Below are positions 59,711 to 64,000 of a stretch of DNA of 64,000 nt, in pieces; within the stretch, counting starts at the first letter, position 1, and each line of letters opens with the position of its first letter. Source of the stretch: Cladopsammia gracilis (Eukaryota; Cnidaria; Anthozoa; Scleractinia; Dendrophylliidae); the NCBI GenBank assembly GCA_022457155.1, contig JAJGOT010000047.1:1577001-1641000 (forward strand), given 5' to 3'. The translations under genes were made by a program, and so were the position numbers. The notes under the pieces were generated by a model. It worked only from the letters and a program-made list of their open reading frames with translations, searched no databases and was not told the DNA's origin.

Positions 59711-60045
59711 GTTTGTGTCGTGTCCCAGAATGATCCTTAGACCCTAAATGTGTCTCCGAAACAATGGAAATTAATTTTTTACTTTTTAAAATATAAATTA
59801 ATTTTTAACATTTAAAAACACTGGAAATTACAATTATTCGCTTGTTAAAATATGTTCCAACCACTTCAAGTGACCTAATTTAACATTGACATAATTTTTA
59901 AAACACCTATTTTCAAATTACCGAAAAAAAATGGCAGTGAAATTTCACTTCATGTACACTTTAAGCTCTGGCAGTTGGGAGCCATTAGGCTTGTGAAGAC
60001 TTACCTTTACCTTTAGTATCAGTGCCATAGTAATAGCTAATAGAC
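59711..60045. other. AT-rich spacer, nothing distinct
   Basis: No frame, RNA or clear repeat. Confidence 0.4.
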
Positions 60046-60262
60046 CTTTTTACCAATACGGCAGCCATATTGAATTTGCCCCTTGGCATCCCATAATGAC
60101 TATTAAAATTAATATATTCCTTTGTTAAAGGGCCGGGCTATGTCACTAAGATAGGAAGGGGAAGGGAAGGTGGCATAGCCTCTTTAACAATTGATTTCAA
60201 TGGTCATTATCGGATGCCGGGGGGGGGGGGGGGGGGGGCAAAATCAATATGGCTGCCAAATA
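60046..60262. mobile_element. MITE with GGCAGCCATATTG ends and a 20-G run
   Basis: ACGGCAGCCATATTGAATTT at the left; AAATCAATATGGCTGCC at the right; GCATCC...CATAATGAC / GTCATTATCGGATGC inverted further in. A G run sits at 60219-60238 in the right arm. Confidence 0.7.
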
Positions 60263-60654
60263 TAACGTTAACGATAACATTAAAAGCTCCATTGTTATGT
60301 AGAGCTTCGCGAGGTCTGGCAATCACGTATTTCTAGTTGTAAACTGAGTAATTTATGTGACTAATTTTATCTAATTAATTGCATGTGTATACGTATGTGG
60401 GCCTTCAGTCCTCTTAAAAATCATTTATAACATTAACACGGTACTATTGCAATACAATGTAACATTCGAAACTGAGTCGGAATCTAGGAAGACAAGCTTC
60501 TTCATGTAAGCAGCACGAAGCTTCTAAAATAGCAAGGAAAAATGTTGTCTTTTAGGGCAACACTAAAATGAAACAAGTAGAAATACGTTTTTTAAATCGA
60601 ACATCAGCGAGTCTGAGTATCATAATCGGTGAATATAATCAAAATATTCTCTTA

Positions 60655-61045
60655 GATGCGCACTAGAAAATGCGATACACACTAAAAAATGCCATTAGAG
60701 TGATTTTACTTCAACTGTGAAACAGAAACTATTAGTTAGTGTTTAACACTATCTATCACTATCTTTTACACTAGTGCTAGACCTTGATAGAGTGATTACA
60801 GTTAACCCGTGAAACACAATCTAACAATTAGTGTGTGATAGTCCAAATTAAACAAAAGAAAACAATGGAATTATTGTCTAATAGTGCGTACTAGTCTACT
60901 AACTGTTTCACGGGTTAGTCTAACTGTAATAGCTCTAATATTTGAGGATAATAGAAACTGATACGAAGTACTACGGCGTAAAATCCTACTATCTATTTCA
61001 CGTGTGAAGTAAAACCACTCTAAAAAATACGCACTTAGATACGCT
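60655..61045. mobile_element. Foldback element
   Basis: Arms contain GAGTGATTTTACTTCA / TGAAGTAAAACCACTC and AACCCGTGAAACA / TGTTTCACGGGTT in mirrored order. Confidence 0.65.
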
Positions 61046-61599
61046 CTAAAAAATGCCACGGAATTTTATTTGGCGGGTAAATGTGTCTGGCGACAAATAC
61101 CAGAATTCTCAACTGCGTCGATGCTGGTTTCTAGAAAGCGCGCCGTTTTTGTGTTTGTGTTAAAAGTAAAATAAGATAATACGTTTTAACTGGTTTGAAA
61201 CTAACAGCCTTTTCATCATTAGTTATGTTACGTTTATGAGAACGCCCTTTTAAAAAAATGAAATAACACTTCCCAAACCTTGTTTGCCCAAGAATTGCGA
61301 TAGTACAGTAAGAGGTGAGAAAGGATATAGCGAGCATAAACCCAGTATTTGCTTTTAATTTTAGTATAGCTGGACTGGATGATATCCATCGGGTTTGTTG
61401 CAATTCGAATACCGGTAGCTGTATTCAGAATTACACAATACCTGAAGTTATTATTCGACATATTCTAGAGTGCAAATACGCATCAAAACGAGTGCAAATA
61501 TGACACTTTATTACACTCTTCTGACCGCGCGCTAGGAAACTGAAACAGTTTCAAAACCTTAATTTTAGGAGAAGATCACTGTCGTATAATAAACAATTT

Positions 61600-61700
61600 A
61601 ATCAGCTTGAAGTTGTATAATACGGCTGGGCATTTTTACTCGTCAGTTTAACGGACTCGTAAATATACTCAGCCGTATTACACAGCTTCACGCTGAATAA
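61600..61700. repeat. Foldback, TGTATAATACGGCTG / CAGCCGTATTACACA
   Basis: Inverted arms of about 30 bp around TTTTTACTCGTCAGTTTAAC. Confidence 0.65.
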
Positions 61701-63289
61701 CCTCTATATAATACGCGCGCTCTGATTGGTCCATAGCTATTGACTGTTATACCAGTAAACCACATGGATATAAAAGCAATATACCGCGCATTTCTACGGT
61801 TTATCGGTGCAATTAACCGCTTGGGATGATGGAATAACACTCCAAGGCTTGTAAATCAATAAATCGATAAGTGAACCTTTTCGATATTCCCATACATTTC
61901 CTCTAAATTTAAAAATACGAACAACGGTCACACAGTTTGTGTGGGCTCCCTGTGGAATAATCTGATGCAAAAACTCCGAAAGCTTCGTACTTTCCTTTTA
62001 AATTCACCTTGATCATAGCTGCAAGAATAAGTTTTGTCTAGGTAGAGAAAATGATTGTTCAGTGTAAATTGAAAGAAAGGTTTTAAATATGTAAGGCAAC
62101 ATCAAGAGAGAACATCAAAGAATGAAAGAAGTTTTCCGTAGTGTGTAGAGATGTTCTGTCTGTGCACAGGGAACCATTATTATTAACTATCAACTCTCCT
62201 CTCTTCTCGTGGCCGTTAAATTGAAACCCGAGATTCTCCCTCGAGGATAGCTAATAGTTAATGGTAATGGTAATGGAAACTTGAGTTAATAATAATGGAA
62301 ACTTAACTTAATAGGCGCGTCGTATTCACGAAGCGGCAACGTGCAAGGTCAACCGTCTTCGCTCTGATTGAAATCGCTTCCCGAAAAAACAAAAAGACAC
62401 AGGAACACAGGTAACACAGGTAAAGAGCGGGGGTTCCCAGGGTTGTTAATAATTAACCGTAAATCCCTTATTGGATGTCCAGTAATCGTTTCGGGCAATG
62501 ACAAATCGATTTTGAAAATTTTCTCGTTGGGTACTCCTGTTAAATGATTATGTTATAGCTAAACAGCGTTTGGGTTCACTGTGGTCTGTAGTAGATATAG
62601 ATACAGTTTCAATTGGGATTTATGGCCGATTTTGGCTCCTGTTCCAATGTATTAGTTTAATGCACGTCGATACATGGCCAAAAACCCCTGAAAATCTGGG
62701 GCGAAAACTGGGAAATGAAAACCTGGGGAAAAACCTTTATTAAGCGGTCACCCTCGGGGAATAGCCAACTGAACGCTTAATAGAAGTTGACCGCTTAATA
62801 GAGGTGTTCTGAATTTAGCATGTAATATGGCAAAAATTCTGAAAATTGAAAGTTCTAGAATGCGAAATTGCTCACCAGATGTTTATTTTATTGCTAACAG
62901 CAACAGGAATACAAAATGTGATGAAAAGAAATTAAGTAATTGCATGTTCACGGAAGTTCATGCTTGGCTATCGGAATTTATAAATGTTGTTCGTAAGGCA
63001 AATCTTTGTTGTGAACCATATCATCAAAAGTTTTGCCATCACATTCAACATAAAACGAAAAAAAATCAGTTACGGCTGTCTATGATTTGGGGCCGCGTAG
63101 CTTAATTTCGCGAAGCAAGTCACTCACTTTGTTTGGTGTAAATGAAAGTTCTTCCTGACCATTTAACTTAGTGAAATACAATCAAATTCATTTATTTCGA
63201 GAAGGGTCGCGACAAGTGTACTCAGTGGAAAAGAACACGCCTTGTTTAGACGATGAATCTCTAGCTGATGAATCTCATGAACAAAATAT
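61701..63289. other. Gene-poor intergenic sequence
   Basis: A + strand frame at 62827-63105 (92 codons, starting MAKILKIESSRMRN) has no recognised motif and lies next to AAGCGGTCA / GACCGCTTAATAGAGGTG sequence that looks like a MITE end, so it is probably transposon-derived or chance. Confidence 0.35.
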
Positions 63290-63450
63290 AACCACCGGCT
63301 TCCCCATTACATCAGCCCCGGCACGCTTTTATCCGCCCTATTTGCGCTCTCAACATGCATGTATTTGCTTTCAGTTCTGATTAGTTCATTGCATTGTCTG
63401 CGTCTGTTGAGATTGGACAGAGAGATAACTTCATTAGGTTTTAAGGCACT
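63290..63450. mobile_element. Diverged copy of the GAGCAGTTTTCAATTGAG MITE family
   Basis: TGTATTTGCTTTCAGTTCTG, ATTAGTTCATTGCATTG and TTGGACAGAG align with the interior of copy B (13709-13771). Ends not preserved. Confidence 0.5.
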
Positions 63451-63901
63451 CGTTTTATTTCCTAAAAAAATGAAAAGACTATTTTTTTATGTACTGATCA
63501 GTTCATTTTTAAATCGGTTCTATTATCCATTGGTTTCTTCATTTTCATTATATCATGCACACCAGTGTGAATGATGTTTGTTTGCGTGTGTGAAGTTTTG
63601 TTTCGTGATTCTTGTGACCACAGTCGCTCATTATAGATTTTCGCTACGACCCACCATTCATAAAAAATTTAAACGAAATCCTTTTTCAAATCACTGACCA
63701 ATTTAAAACCGCGGAAACTGAGAAAACAATCTTCACGTTTTCTTTCTTAACGCAATAGTTAACATATTTACTCGGTAAAGATGGCAATATCTCCCGCGTT
63801 TTCCTGAGTTTGGCGATTTCTCGCTTGCAGAACTTTCGTTGAGGCAGTCACGAGTTTTCGCATCTTCTCCGGGCAAGTCAATATTTTGTTTTAAAATCAG
63901 C

Positions 63902-64000
63902 ATGGAGGATATTCACCTGGAGAATGGTGTGTGCTCCAATAAATTGCTGGTGAAAGCCGCAGGTACATCACAAGTTGTTATAACAGTTCAAGGACCAGAA
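63902..64000 (+). CDS. Possible first coding exon of an unidentified gene (3' end outside window)
   Basis: ATG at 63902 opens a frame that stays open to the last base (33 codons): MEDIHLENGVCSNKLLVKAA then GTSQVVITVQGPE. Composition differs from the surrounding AT-rich repeats, and the upstream 150 bases are less AT-rich, as expected at a promoter. A GTACAT at the GCAG/GT position could be a donor, but the frame continues coherently past it. I do not recognise the family. It could be chance; the short length limits confidence. Confidence 0.45.
   Translation, partial: MEDIHLENGVCSNKLLVKAAGTSQVVITVQGPE

Overview
The window is eukaryotic, animal-type nuclear DNA. Two conserved protein genes are split by GT-AG introns, two standard eukaryotic tRNA-Gly(GCC) genes are present, and most of the rest is mobile-element debris. 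I infer a cnidarian, probably an anthozoan such as a coral. The grounds are AT-rich, intron-rich DNA with many small foldback elements, a calpain with near-vertebrate exon sizes, and abundant Penelope-like and CR1/RTE-like fragments. The species cannot be named from this sequence alone. Layout: (1) 1-7.3 kb holds the last six coding exons of splicing factor SF3B2 on the + strand, entering from the left edge and stopping at 7022-7024. (2) 7.3-15.6 kb is intergenic and densely packed with foldback elements, a 30-bp tandem array and a 1.3-kb inverted-repeat element. (3) 15.6-43.0 kb holds a classical calpain on the - strand, convergent with SF3B2. Eighteen coding exons were traced (about 689 residues: papain-like core with C85/H252/N276, C2-like domain, penta-EF-hand); only the last few residues are missing. 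Its introns carry hAT, piggyBac-like and mariner-like non-autonomous elements, LINE 3' ends, SINE-like tRNA relics and arrays of an 88-bp repeat. (4) 43.0-48.0 kb is calpain 5' flanking DNA and gene-poor repeats. (5) 48.0-59.7 kb is the most unusual part: two roughly 1-kb direct repeats, each with a tRNA-Gly gene, abut a 6.0-kb palindrome made of head-to-head Penelope-like reverse transcriptase copies. The left direct repeat is also interrupted by a 3.1-kb terminal-inverted-repeat transposon whose two inward-facing coding regions I do not recognise; the right direct repeat preserves its empty target site. (6) 59.7-63.9 kb is repeat-rich, and a possible first exon of a + strand gene starts at 63902 and runs off the window. 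SF3B2 (pre-mRNA splicing) and calpain (Ca2+-dependent proteolysis) are unrelated neighbours; nothing here is an operon. The features most worth following are the palindrome between tRNA-bearing direct repeats, the 3.1-kb transposon, an 88-bp satellite that appears to grow inside a TTAA-targeting MITE, and a MITE end lying inside a calpain splice donor.
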